Below are positions 1 through 8,725 of a stretch of DNA of 64,000 nt, one piece after another. Each line of letters begins with the position of its first letter. The stretch's first letter is position 1. The notes beneath the pieces are model-generated. The model did not search any database and was not told the DNA's origin. It saw only the letters and a program-made list of their open reading frames with translations. The position numbers were made by a program, and so were the translations under genes. The stretch lies in assembly GCA_024275295.1 (NCBI GenBank), contig JAJRZI010000122.1, positions 1 through 64,000 on the forward strand. The letters are read 5' to 3'. The stretch comes from Gammaproteobacteria bacterium (GTDB lineage: Bacteria; Pseudomonadota; Gammaproteobacteria; Chromatiales; Chromatiaceae).

Positions 1-71
1 AACAAGGAGCAATATACCTGGAGAAAAGGCCTGCATCTCAGCAGAAAATGTAATTTCCCGAACCAAAATTT

Positions 72-137
72 TGGAGGCGGGTATCGAACCGACACAGAGT
101 ATTTCTGCGTCAGACAGTTAAACCCGACAGACTCCTA
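72..137 (-). other. Degenerate tRNA/tmRNA 3'-end-like sequence
   Basis: Read on the minus strand, this stretch contains a T-arm-like GGTTCGATACCCGCCTCCA, similar to the 3' end of bacterial tmRNA or some tRNAs. The acceptor stem does not close, the T stem has a C-C mismatch and there is no CCA, so it is not an intact tRNA. It could be a remnant of an integration site at a tRNA or tmRNA end, or chance. It lies directly beyond the stop of the phosphatase gene. Confidence 0.2.
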
Positions 138-620
138 GGGATCAAGATGCTGCTCGCGGATATCTTCCAGCAAACCTTTAGCCGCCGCCTCAACCATATC
201 AAACACCTTTTCAAAACCCTGTGGGCCACCACAATAGGGGTCAGGTACTTCACGCATTCTTAAATCAGGCGCATAGTCCATGAGCAACTGCAGCTTACTC
301 TCCATACCTTCAGGGCAGATGGCGCAGAGCGCATGATAGTTCTCCTGATCCATCGCCAAGACATAGTCGTATTGCAGAAAATCATCGCTCTCTGCCTTAC
401 GCGCCCTTTGGTGACCAATATCCAATCCTCGTTTTTGCGCCGTCTTCTGTGAACGCTGATCAGGGGATTTACCCACATGATAGGCGTGAGTTCCAGCTGA
501 ATCCACTTCAATTCGGTCAGCCAACCCTTCCCGTTCAACCAGCGTTTCAAATACACCATGCGCAGTGGGCGACCTGCAAATATTGCCCATACAGACGAAA
601 AGGACTTTGATTTTTTTCAT
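135..620 (-). CDS. Low molecular weight protein-tyrosine phosphatase
   Basis: This 161-residue protein is a cytoplasmic LMW-PTP that removes phosphate from phosphotyrosine. The P-loop CX5R is seen as CMGNICRS, with nucleophile Cys10 and Arg16, and the general-acid loop is present near the C-terminus as VPDPY. The length is typical of the family. Bacterial members either regulate exopolysaccharide tyrosine kinases (Wzb type) or act as arsenate reductase-like enzymes. No Wzc-type kinase is in the window, although two glycosyltransferase genes lie about 4 kb away. It sits just downstream of lpxD on the same strand, 33 bases apart, and may be cotranscribed with it. Family assignment is firm; the substrate is unknown. 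Confidence 0.93.
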   Translation of the reverse strand: MKKIKVLFVCMGNICRSPTAHGVFETLVEREGLADRIEVDSAGTHAYHVGKSPDQRSQKTAQKRGLDIGHQRARKAESDDFLQYDYVLAMDQENYHALCAICPEGMESKLQLLMDYAPDLRMREVPDPYCGGPQGFEKVFDMVEAAAKGLLEDIREQHLDP

Positions 621-653
621 AACATCTCAACCATCAGTTTTACATGCACCTCA

Positions 654-1709
654 TCACTCTTGGGGCAGTTTACTCGCTAGCTCAGCCACCAATTCCTGCA
701 GACGCTTTAACTCTTTCTCTTGTGCTTTTACTGTTTTAGCCAAGCTGGGTAGTCGTTTGAGGTAAGCCAGCTCTTGAAATGTCTGGCGTTTGGGCTGAGC
801 AGGCATCCCAAACACGACAGCCCCTGGCTCGACATCCTTTATGATAACGCTGGCACCTCCCACACATGCCTTTTCGCCCACACTTAAGTGGTCTGCAATA
901 CAGGCTTTTCCTCCAAAAATCGCCTGGTTCCCAATCGTCACACTACCCGATGAACCAAACTGTCCCGCTATAATGACATCTTCACCAATATCATTGTTGT
1001 GCGCGATATGCACCTGATTATCAATCTTGGTACCACGCCGTATACGGGTCAGCCCCATTGTTGCGCGATCTACACAGCTATTGCAGCCAATTTCAACATC
1101 ATCGCCAATCTGTACCGAGCCAAGCTGGGGCACCTTATGGTGATGATCATTTAGCCAGACAAAACCAAAGCCCTCACCGCCAATGGTCGCACCGGCATGG
1201 ATGACAACCCGATTTCCCAGCTGGGTTCCTTTCATCAGTACGGCATTGGCTCCAATATAGCAATCCTCTCCAATGCTGACATCAGTACCAATATAAGCAC
1301 CCGGTTCAATAAAACTTCGCGCACCTATGCTTGCCTGATCTGCAACAACAGCAGATGCGCCCACTGAAACTGCCTCAGCCAAAACGGCTCCATCGGCAAC
1401 AGTGGCATCCGGGTGTACCCCCGTCACCTCAAATGGTGCTACAAACATCTCCATGATTTGCATAAAGGCAAATCTTGGGTTGGAGACCCGCACCAGATTG
1501 CGCCCCGGCAAATCCGGAAAACCCTCTGCTACAATGATTGCAGCAGCACGGCCCTGAGACACTTTTTCATAATATCGACTCTCTTCTGCAAAGGTAATCT
1601 CATCACAAGTGGCATCATCAAGCGTATTTACACCCTGGATCAGGATACTCCCATCACCCTCAAACCAACCTCCAATGCGCCCACAGATTTCATTAAGGCT
1701 GTACGTCAT
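654..1709 (-). CDS. lpxD: UDP-3-O-acylglucosamine N-acyltransferase LpxD
   Basis: LpxD adds the second 3-hydroxyacyl chain from acyl-ACP to UDP-3-O-acylglucosamine, the third step of lipid A synthesis. The 351-residue protein has the N-terminal uridine-binding domain (about 1-100), then a left-handed beta-helix of hexapeptide repeats (about 100-310), and a C-terminal helical tail. The catalytic histidine is seen in the IAHN motif (His237), equivalent to His239 of E. coli. LpxD normally lies in the bamA-skp-lpxD-fabZ-lpxA cluster; here it stands alone between a phosphatase and an MFS gene, so it may be a second copy with different acyl specificity. Start ATG is unambiguous. Confidence 0.93.
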   Translation of the reverse strand: MTYSLNEICGRIGGWFEGDGSILIQGVNTLDDATCDEITFAEESRYYEKVSQGRAAAIIVAEGFPDLPGRNLVRVSNPRFAFMQIMEMFVAPFEVTGVHPDATVADGAVLAEAVSVGASAVVADQASIGARSFIEPGAYIGTDVSIGEDCYIGANAVLMKGTQLGNRVVIHAGATIGGEGFGFVWLNDHHHKVPQLGSVQIGDDVEIGCNSCVDRATMGLTRIRRGTKIDNQVHIAHNNDIGEDVIIAGQFGSSGSVTIGNQAIFGGKACIADHLSVGEKACVGGASVIIKDVEPGAVVFGMPAQPKRQTFQELAYLKRLPSLAKTVKAQEKELKRLQELVAELASKLPQE

Positions 1710-1711
1710 AG

Positions 1712-2860
1712 CTACATCTCCTCACAGATATCAGGGCTACCCACCCATTTCCAGACAAGGCCAAAAGCCAAAAGTGACACAACTGCCGAAACACCATAAG
1801 TAACAGCAGGCCCGGCAGCAGACCAGAGAAAACCACTATAGAGGCTGCCAACAGCACCACCCGCACCAAAGCTTAGACTACTATACAGTGCCTGCCCTCT
1901 TCCTTGGTGACGCCCTCGAAAATAGTGGTGCACCAAATGCATGGCAGCCGCATGAAAGGTGCCAAAGGTCGCCGCATGCAGCACCTGTGCAAACAGCATC
2001 AACCACAGCGTATCAGGAAAGTTGCCAATCAAAACCCAACGCAATGATGCCAGCAACAGACTGGCCATTAATACCTGTCGGGCACTGAAACGGTTTAGCA
2101 ACCGATGCATAACGATAAATATCAACACCTCTGCCACTACACCCAAGGCCCATAGCCGTCCGATCACCGTACTCGTGTAGCCGTGATCACTCAGGTAGAT
2201 GGAGTAAAATGTATAGTATGCACCATGCCCCATCTGCATAAAAAAAGCGGCTGCAAGAAAGGCCAAAACCGCCGGTTGACGCAATAACTGCCCCAAAGAT
2301 ATTGATTCATGGGTATGCATAGCTGCGCTCTTTTCAGGCACAGCCAAGCTCATCAACCAGATCAGAAAATAGAGGCACAACACAACGGGCGGGATAATAG
2401 CTGCATTCTGGCTATCCAATATCATCCCCAGCCCGGCAACACTCAGGATAAATCCAATTGATCCCCAGAGACGAATGCGGCTGTAGTAGCGCACTCGCCC
2501 CACAAGATGACTAAGTGTTACCGCCTCAAACTGAGGCAAAGAGGCATTCCAGAAGAAACTAAAGCAGACCATGACCAATGCCAGAGGCCAGAAACCATCA
2601 ACCCAAAACACACCGATAAATATAAAGAAGGCCAACAGTGAGGCGATACGAACAATGGCCATGCGCCGCCCCGTATGGTCTGCAATCCAACCCCAGATAT
2701 TTGGCGCAATAATCTTGGTAGCCATCAAGAGCGCCATCAGCTCTCCGATAGCAATGGCATCAAAACCACGGGACTTAAGATAGAGTCCCCAATAGGGGAT
2801 CAACGCACCAAGTGCAGCGAAATAGAGCAGATAGAAGCCGGATAGACGCCAGTAAGGCAT
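1712..2860 (-). CDS. MFS transporter, HcaT-like (phenylpropionate/nucleoside permease family)
   Basis: This is a 382-residue inner-membrane carrier with about twelve hydrophobic helices. The N-terminus (YLLYFAALGALIPYWGLYL) and the loop GWIADHTGRR after helix 2 match the MFS_1-like group that includes HcaT (3-phenylpropionate permease) and LacY-type sugar symporters. The substrate cannot be told from sequence, and no aromatic degradation genes are nearby. Its stop is two bases before the lpxD start on the same strand, so the two genes are almost certainly cotranscribed, and aroC lies just upstream. It may export or import a small metabolite; family confidence is good, function open. Confidence 0.8.
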   Translation of the reverse strand: MPYWRLSGFYLLYFAALGALIPYWGLYLKSRGFDAIAIGELMALLMATKIIAPNIWGWIADHTGRRMAIVRIASLLAFFIFIGVFWVDGFWPLALVMVCFSFFWNASLPQFEAVTLSHLVGRVRYYSRIRLWGSIGFILSVAGLGMILDSQNAAIIPPVVLCLYFLIWLMSLAVPEKSAAMHTHESISLGQLLRQPAVLAFLAAAFFMQMGHGAYYTFYSIYLSDHGYTSTVIGRLWALGVVAEVLIFIVMHRLLNRFSARQVLMASLLLASLRWVLIGNFPDTLWLMLFAQVLHAATFGTFHAAAMHLVHHYFRGRHQGRGQALYSSLSFGAGGAVGSLYSGFLWSAAGPAVTYGVSAVVSLLAFGLVWKWVGSPDICEEM

Positions 2861-2881
2861 TGAGTTTGTCAGTATGCCCTT

Positions 2882-3982
2882 TTAATTGGCGCCAGGAGGG
2901 ATAACAGGCGTGCCGGATTTTACATCCCTGTTTTGCGCCCGGTGACGCAGCAGATGATCCATCAACACAATCGCCAGCATCGCCTCTGCAATGGGTGTTG
3001 CACGAATACCAACACAGGGATCATGCCGCCCCTCAGTAATCACCTCAGTCGCCTTGCCGTTCACATCAACGGTACGGCCAGGGATACGCAAGCTGGATGT
3101 CGGTTTCAAGGCCATACTGGCAAGAATATCCTGTCCACTTGAGATTCCACCCAGTATCCCACCGGCATGGTTGCTCAAAAAACCATCCGGCGTCATCTCA
3201 TCCCGATGCACGGTACCTTTCTGCTCAACACAGTCAAAACCGGCCCCAATCTCCACCGCTTTAGCCGCATTGATGCACATCAGCGCCTGGGCAATATCGG
3301 CATCCAATCGGTCAAAGACAGGTTCACCCAATCCTGGCGGTACACCTGTCGCGACAACATTGATGCGCGCACCAACCGAGTTGCCCTCACTGCGCAGCTC
3401 ATCCATATAGGCCTCCATCTCCGAGACCTTATCCGGATCAGGGCAGAAAAAGGGGTTCTGCTCAACCTGATCCCACTCCAGCTTTTCAATCTTGATTGGC
3501 CCCAGCTGAGCCAGGTAGCCACGAATCTCTATGCCATAACATTCAGCCAGATACTTTTTAGCAATCGCACCTGCCGCAACCCGCATCGCAGTCTCACGTG
3601 CCGATGAGCGACCACCACCGCGGTAGTCCCGGTGACCGTATCTTTGCGTATAGGTGTAGTCAGCATGGCCGGGGCGAAAGCGATCCATCACGCTGGAGTA
3701 GTCTTTCGAACGCTGATCCTGATTGTAGATAATCAGCCCGATAGGGCAACCCGTGGTCTTCCCCTCAAATACGCCAGAGAGGATCTGCACCTGATCTGGC
3801 TCCTTCCTTTGGGTGGTATGACGGGAGGTACCTGGGCGGCGCCGATCCAGATCTTTTTGCAGATCTGCAGCACTCAGTGCCATCCCCGGAGGGCAGCCAT
3901 CGACAATGCAGCCAATGGCCGGGCCGTGGCTTTCACCAAAGGATGTCACAGTGAAGAGTTTTCCGATGCTATTTCCAGACAT
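2882..3982 (-). CDS. aroC: Chorismate synthase
   Basis: AroC converts 5-enolpyruvylshikimate-3-phosphate to chorismate using reduced FMN, the last step of the shikimate pathway. The 366-residue protein begins with the signature [19 protein letters not shown] and contains the RPGHADYTY and GGRSSARET segments of the FMN/substrate pocket. Length is standard for the bacterial enzyme. It ends in TAA and is followed by the MFS gene 21 bases downstream on the same strand. Chorismate made here feeds aromatic amino acids and, through UbiC near 43 kb, ubiquinone. Confidence 0.98.
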   Translation of the reverse strand: MSGNSIGKLFTVTSFGESHGPAIGCIVDGCPPGMALSAADLQKDLDRRRPGTSRHTTQRKEPDQVQILSGVFEGKTTGCPIGLIIYNQDQRSKDYSSVMDRFRPGHADYTYTQRYGHRDYRGGGRSSARETAMRVAAGAIAKKYLAECYGIEIRGYLAQLGPIKIEKLEWDQVEQNPFFCPDPDKVSEMEAYMDELRSEGNSVGARINVVATGVPPGLGEPVFDRLDADIAQALMCINAAKAVEIGAGFDCVEQKGTVHRDEMTPDGFLSNHAGGILGGISSGQDILASMALKPTSSLRIPGRTVDVNGKATEVITEGRHDPCVGIRATPIAEAMLAIVLMDHLLRHRAQNRDVKSGTPVIPPGAN

Positions 3983-4060
3983 GACTGTTTTTGTTGGCCA
4001 GTAGATAAGGCTTGCGCCGGGGATGAAATATTATCACATCAATGATCGAATCTAATCTGT

Positions 4061-5203
4061 TTATGAACGCCCAGACAGCGTCTCTTCACAGATGGCACAC
4101 AGACGCTGGCCATATTTATCCCATGAAAAGCGGGTGGCATATTCAATACAGCGCTGCGCAGACAGCTCTTTACCCAATGCATCCAGCCCCCGGAGCACCG
4201 CCTGAGAAAAGGCCGCATAATTCTCTGCCTCCACAAGATAACCCGTTACCTTGTCCTTGAGCGCATCTGGCACACCTCCCGCATTGAAGGCGACAGTCGG
4301 CACCCCATGGGCAGCAGCCTCGATCGCAACCATCCCAAACCCCTCCACATCCCCTGGCAGATCCAATACAGGGAACAGATGCAGACTGGTTATTGAAAAC
4401 AGCTGCTCCAGCAGCTCATCAGAGACACGCCCCAACAGCCTCACATGCTCCTGCATGCCTGCTTCAATCACCGCATGCTGCAAATCCATTTCAATCCCCT
4501 CCTTCTTTAGCGGTGATGATTCTGAGGCAGCGCCGATCACTAAAAACAGCACATCAGGGTTTTTATGCACAATTTCAGGCAGCGCATACCGAATAAACTC
4601 AGGCAGACCCTTGCGTCGGATCAGCCGCCCCACAGCCAGCAGAATCACCTTTCCTTCTAGATCAAAACCCAGCTGCGGAGGCTGTATCTCAGAACACTGC
4701 TTTGGAAGAGCAACCCCCGGATGCAGTATCTCTATGCGATCTTGTGGAACACCCGCAGAGAGTGCCAGCCTGGCGGTATTGGCACTATTGGCAATTACCC
4801 TGTCTGAACCGCGAATGGCCGGCACAAAGCCCATCTGATAGAGGCGACTGGGATAGATAATATCCAGCCCATGTACCAGGGTCACAGTGGCCGCCCCCGT
4901 CCATCTTGCTGCAATCCGGGCCAGCAGTGCCGCCACACCACTTCCCGCGATGATCAAATCCGGCTTCCACTGACGGGAGAGTCTGCAAGACTCAAAGCAG
5001 CAGCGCATAACATATTGCAGTGATGAATCCGTTGAAATGCCCGTTACAGGCCTACCCAGCGCATAATCATCACACTCCTCAGGGCCAAGAAGCACCATAT
5101 CGTACCGCTCGGAGAGCGCCTCAAAGGCGTGATAGTTCAACCGCTCCATACCACCGGTCAGTGGAGGAAAATTCCGGGTAATAAAGAGAATACGTTTTTT
5201 CAA
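4061..5203 (-). CDS. Glycosyltransferase, GT4 family
   Basis: This 380-residue protein has the GT-B fold of family GT4. The N-terminus shows RNFPPLTGGMERLNYHAF, the glycine-rich acceptor loop of mannosyl- and glucosyltransferases. The C-terminal half carries RLIRRKG and the EX7E-type donor site GFGMVAIEAAAHGVPTV. It probably transfers a hexose from a nucleotide sugar to a surface glycan or lipid at the inner membrane; donor and acceptor are unknown. The upstream gene is a second glycosyltransferase ending 8 bases before this start, so they form a pair acting on one glycan. Confidence 0.85.
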   Translation of the reverse strand: MKKRILFITRNFPPLTGGMERLNYHAFEALSERYDMVLLGPEECDDYALGRPVTGISTDSSLQYVMRCCFESCRLSRQWKPDLIIAGSGVAALLARIAARWTGAATVTLVHGLDIIYPSRLYQMGFVPAIRGSDRVIANSANTARLALSAGVPQDRIEILHPGVALPKQCSEIQPPQLGFDLEGKVILLAVGRLIRRKGLPEFIRYALPEIVHKNPDVLFLVIGAASESSPLKKEGIEMDLQHAVIEAGMQEHVRLLGRVSDELLEQLFSITSLHLFPVLDLPGDVEGFGMVAIEAAAHGVPTVAFNAGGVPDALKDKVTGYLVEAENYAAFSQAVLRGLDALGKELSAQRCIEYATRFSWDKYGQRLCAICEETLSGRS

Positions 5204-5211
5204 GAGCGCGC

Positions 5212-6198
5212 CTATCGTACCGATTCAAACAGGCATTGATACTGGTTAACCATGCGAGAGAGCGTGAATTTCTCCTCTACCTGCACACGATTAAACGCCC
5301 CCATGCTACGGCAAAGCTGTGGGGCATCCATCAACCTTTCAAAGACCTCGGCATATTGTCTGATTTGCCCAATTTCACATAAAAACCCGCCATCCCCATC
5401 CTTTACCAGCTCAGGGATTCCTGAACAGTCATTACCCACAACTGGCAGACCACAGGCCATTGCCTCAACTACGGCAAGCGGACACCCCTCTCGTATAGAG
5501 GGTATAAATAGCGCATCTACTGAACCATAAAGCTCATGCATCTTCCTATAAGGAACCACCCCACGGGCAACCACCCTGCCTGCGCCAATATCATCTGTAT
5601 TTAATTCCCCCCCGCCCACATGATGTATCTCATAATCAGAACCCAGCATTTTTGCCAGGGGCACAATCATATCCGCCCCTTTTTTTCTTGTTAGCTTGCC
5701 ACAGAAGAGAATGCGGAATGGTTGTTTTCCGCGCGGTCTGGAGCGCACAGGTTGGAAGCGTGTCTCATCAATACCGTTATAGATCACCTGAATATCAGTC
5801 GGGCTTTGCGGATGTTGCTGTAGCTGATCTGCAATATATTGGCTCACTGCGGTGACCCGGTCTGCTGTTGCCAAAGAGATATTCACAAACCAGCGTAGAT
5901 CCGTACGGTAATGAAGACGTTGCAGAGGAGACGAATAAGGCGCCAAAAAGGCATCCAGAGAATAGCCGTGAGCAGTAGCCACAAGAGGCACACCGGGGCG
6001 CTTAAAAAAACAGGCATAATTGAGTTCAGTATGAATCATCTCCACTTGCCGACCACGCGCAAACCAGGGCAGGCTAATCGGCGCTAATGTCCACCAGGGA
6101 GAGTAGCTACGCACACGGTATCCTGGCAAACGAGCCTCCAGCTGCTGATGCACCACATAAGCACCATTCCCGCTGGGCATAGGACTTAGAATTTTCAA
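5212..6198 (-). CDS. Glycosyltransferase, GT4-like
   Basis: This 328-residue protein is a GT-B glycosyltransferase. It starts MKILSPMPSGNGAYVVHQQ, an acceptor-loop sequence, and has the nucleotide-binding stretch ILFCGKLTRKKGADM and the donor site SIREGCPLAVVEAMACGLP typical of GT4. It is the first gene of a two-gene unit with the glycosyltransferase downstream. No polymerase, flippase or polysaccharide kinase is near, so these may be auxiliary genes for lipopolysaccharide core or capsule decoration. The enzyme class is clear; the sugar is not. Confidence 0.83.
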   Translation of the reverse strand: MKILSPMPSGNGAYVVHQQLEARLPGYRVRSYSPWWTLAPISLPWFARGRQVEMIHTELNYACFFKRPGVPLVATAHGYSLDAFLAPYSSPLQRLHYRTDLRWFVNISLATADRVTAVSQYIADQLQQHPQSPTDIQVIYNGIDETRFQPVRSRPRGKQPFRILFCGKLTRKKGADMIVPLAKMLGSDYEIHHVGGGELNTDDIGAGRVVARGVVPYRKMHELYGSVDALFIPSIREGCPLAVVEAMACGLPVVGNDCSGIPELVKDGDGGFLCEIGQIRQYAEVFERLMDAPQLCRSMGAFNRVQVEEKFTLSRMVNQYQCLFESVR

Positions 6199-6278
6199 CC
6201 CTGACCTCTTAAACCCGTTACACTTGTACGCCGAATTGACACACTAACTTCATACTCTTTAACCCGGAAAGAGAGACA

Positions 6279-6755
6279 ATGAAACATGCCATCCTGTTTG
6301 TTCTATCTTTCACGCTAGCTGCATGTGGTGCAAATATTGATGTTCAGAAGCCTATCCCGCGTGAACTCATTACAGATAGCGAAAAAGGAGGATACACCAC
6401 CATTAACATTAGAGCAGGAAAGACAGAGGCATCAAGCGGTTTTATTGGTTTACTCTCCAATAACCTACGGCAATATCTATCAGAACTCTCCTTATATCCC
6501 AAAAAAGATGCCTCACTGAAGGTTTATATCAAAATAATCGGTTACAACATTAAGGGGGGAACCTCCCGCGAAGTGATGGGGACGCTTGCTGGCGCAGATG
6601 AGGTCAAATCCAGGGTTCAGGTTATCAATATAAACACGGGGCAGGTCGTGGGGGAGTCAACCGTTTTCACCAGCAGCTCAATGGCCTATGGGCAAAAGGC
6701 CATGGCCTGGGTACATGCAGACGATATTGCAACATTTCTCTCTACGCCGAATTGA
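6279..6755 (+). CDS. DUF4410-like lipoprotein
   Basis: This 158-residue protein has a lipoprotein signal with lipobox LAAC (Cys16), so it is expected on the periplasmic face of a membrane. The rest shows alternating beta-type sequence (VYIKIIGYNI, SRVQVININTGQVVGEST) resembling DUF4410 or related small envelope lipoproteins. A purine-rich ribosome site (GAGAG) precedes the ATG. It is transcribed opposite to both neighbours, diverging from the glycosyltransferases and converging on the TRAP genes, and so stands alone. Function unknown. Confidence 0.65.
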   Translation: MKHAILFVLSFTLAACGANIDVQKPIPRELITDSEKGGYTTINIRAGKTEASSGFIGLLSNNLRQYLSELSLYPKKDASLKVYIKIIGYNIKGGTSREVMGTLAGADEVKSRVQVININTGQVVGESTVFTSSSMAYGQKAMAWVHADDIATFLSTPN

Positions 6756-6761
6756 GATCAA

Positions 6762-8147
6762 CTACCCACCATAAACGACACCGGGCAGCCAGGTTGCAAG
6801 CCCCGGTTGCCACGCCAACAGCCCCAACATAAAGAGCTGGATAATAATAAAGGGCGCAACACCTCGATAGATCTGCCCCGTCGTAATCTCCGGCGGTGCT
6901 ACCCCTCGCAAATAAAAGAGTGCAAAACCAAAGGGGGGCGTCAGGAACGAGGTCTGTAGATTAATGGCAATCATGATGCCCAGCCAGACCGGATCAAGCC
7001 CCATTGCCAGCAGAATAGGGCCAACAATGGGCACCACCACGAAGGTGATCTCAATAAAATCGAGGATAAAGCCCAACAGAAACATAATCAGCATAACAAC
7101 CAGCACAGCGCCAAAGACACCACCTGGCAGATCAGAGAGCAGGTCAGCAACCAACTCATCACCCTCAAACCCCCGAAAAACCAGAGAGAAGACCGCCGCC
7201 CCAATAAAGATCAGAAACACCATGCTGGTCACACGGGTGGTGTTTTGCATCACCTCACGCAGGGTAGAGAGATTCAGTTGGCGCTGCAAAGCCGCCAACA
7301 GGATGGCCCCCATGGCGCCCACTGATGCCGCCTCGGTCGGCGTCGCCAGGCCGCCAAGGATTGAGCCCAACACAGCAACAATCAGCAATAGCGGCGGAAG
7401 CAGCACCTTAACCACCTTGCCCCATAACGCCCCACTGTTTTGCTCCCGCTCTTCTAATGGGATAGCAGGTGCTGCAGTTGGCCTAAAAAAAGCCACCCCC
7501 ACCTGGTAAAGCAGATAGAGCACCACCAGCAGCAGTCCAGGAACCAACGCCCCAACAAAGAGATCACCCACTGAAACAGTATCAGGCGAGAAAATACCCA
7601 TATCCAGCTGAGCCTGCTGATAGGCCGATGAGAGCACATCACCCAGCAAGACCAGCACAATGGATGGCGGGATAATCTGTCCCAAGGTGCCGGAAGCACA
7701 GATCGTGCCTGCAGCAAGTGCCGGATCGTAATTACGGCGCAGCATGGTTGGCAGAGAGAGCAGCCCCATAGTGACCACAGTTGCACCGACAATACCCGTG
7801 CTTGCAGCCAGCAGCATGCCGACCAACGTCACAGAGATGCCCAGGCCACCTCGCACCGGGCCAAACAGGGATGCCATGGTATCCAACAGATTCTCTGCCA
7901 CACGGGATCGCTCAAGCATGACCCCCATGAATACAAACAGCGGCACCGCAATCAGGGTCTGATTGGTCATGATGCCATAGAGTCGATTGGGCAGTGCCTG
8001 TAAAAAAGCCGCATCAAAATGGCCGGTCATGCCGCCGATCCAGGCGAAGAGGAGCGCCGTCCCCGCCAGTGAAAAGGCCACCGGATACCCCAGCAGCAGC
8101 ACCAGGCAGACACAGAGAAACATCAGCAGTGGCAGGAACTCCGCCAT
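6762..8147 (-). CDS. dctM: TRAP transporter large permease (DctM-type)
   Basis: DctM is the ion-coupled membrane subunit of a tripartite TRAP carrier in the inner membrane. The 461-residue protein has about 12-13 hydrophobic segments and conserved stretches such as ASGTLGQIIPPSIVLVLLGD and GFILDFIEITFVVVPI. It resembles the mannitol/chloroaromatic TRAP subfamily more than the C4-dicarboxylate one, but the solute cannot be deduced. Its ATG overlaps the stop of dctQ (ATGA), indicating translational coupling. No DctP binding-protein gene is adjacent. Confidence 0.9.
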   Translation of the reverse strand: MAEFLPLLMFLCVCLVLLLGYPVAFSLAGTALLFAWIGGMTGHFDAAFLQALPNRLYGIMTNQTLIAVPLFVFMGVMLERSRVAENLLDTMASLFGPVRGGLGISVTLVGMLLAASTGIVGATVVTMGLLSLPTMLRRNYDPALAAGTICASGTLGQIIPPSIVLVLLGDVLSSAYQQAQLDMGIFSPDTVSVGDLFVGALVPGLLLVVLYLLYQVGVAFFRPTAAPAIPLEEREQNSGALWGKVVKVLLPPLLLIVAVLGSILGGLATPTEAASVGAMGAILLAALQRQLNLSTLREVMQNTTRVTSMVFLIFIGAAVFSLVFRGFEGDELVADLLSDLPGGVFGAVLVVMLIMFLLGFILDFIEITFVVVPIVGPILLAMGLDPVWLGIMIAINLQTSFLTPPFGFALFYLRGVAPPEITTGQIYRGVAPFIIIQLFMLGLLAWQPGLATWLPGVVYGG

Positions 8148-8710
8148 CAGACGCTCTCCTCCGGTGCATCCTCGCTGTCATAGAGCTGATCGATATAACC
8201 ACCCAACAGCAGCCTGCAGCGCAACAGAATCGCTATGCCCTGCAACACCAGCAGTCCGGCCATCACCAAAATCATGCTTTTGAGCAGAAAGACGCCATCC
8301 AGGCCACCCGCCTCACGCGACCCTTCGTACAGTGACCAGGAATTTGCAACATATTCCCAACTGATAAAAAAGATAAAGAGGCAGACCGGCATCAATAGAA
8401 ACAGGGTGCCCAACAGATCGACCCAGGCTCGGGTGCGTTGCGAAAAGCGACCATAGAAGATATCCACCCGCACATGCCCCTGATGGCGCAGTGTATAGGC
8501 CGCCCCAGTGAGAAACAGCACCGCATGCATGTAGGTAATGGACTCCTGCATAGCGATCCAGCCCATATCAAAGGCGTAGCGCAGCACCACAACCGTGAAG
8601 GTCACCAACACCATCAGCAGGGAGAGCCAGGATGCAGCTCGCCCAACCCACTCACTTACGGATTCAAGAGCCTGGGCACAGCGCAGCAGAGAGCCATTAA
8701 ACGAACGCAT
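8147..8710 (-). CDS. dctQ: TRAP transporter small permease (DctQ-type)
   Basis: DctQ is the four-helix subunit that forms a complex with DctM. The 187-residue protein has four hydrophobic segments and the family signature ALFLTGAAYTLRHQGHVRVD-like region (here VLFLTGAAYTLRHQGHVRVD). It precedes dctM with a four-base overlap. The gene upstream is thrB rather than a dctP, which is unusual because the periplasmic binding protein is normally encoded in the same operon. The partner must be encoded elsewhere or shared with another TRAP system. Confidence 0.9.
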   Translation of the reverse strand: MRSFNGSLLRCAQALESVSEWVGRAASWLSLLMVLVTFTVVVLRYAFDMGWIAMQESITYMHAVLFLTGAAYTLRHQGHVRVDIFYGRFSQRTRAWVDLLGTLFLLMPVCLFIFFISWEYVANSWSLYEGSREAGGLDGVFLLKSMILVMAGLLVLQGIAILLRCRLLLGGYIDQLYDSEDAPEESV

Positions 8711-8725
8711 GAAAGGAGTGGCGAA

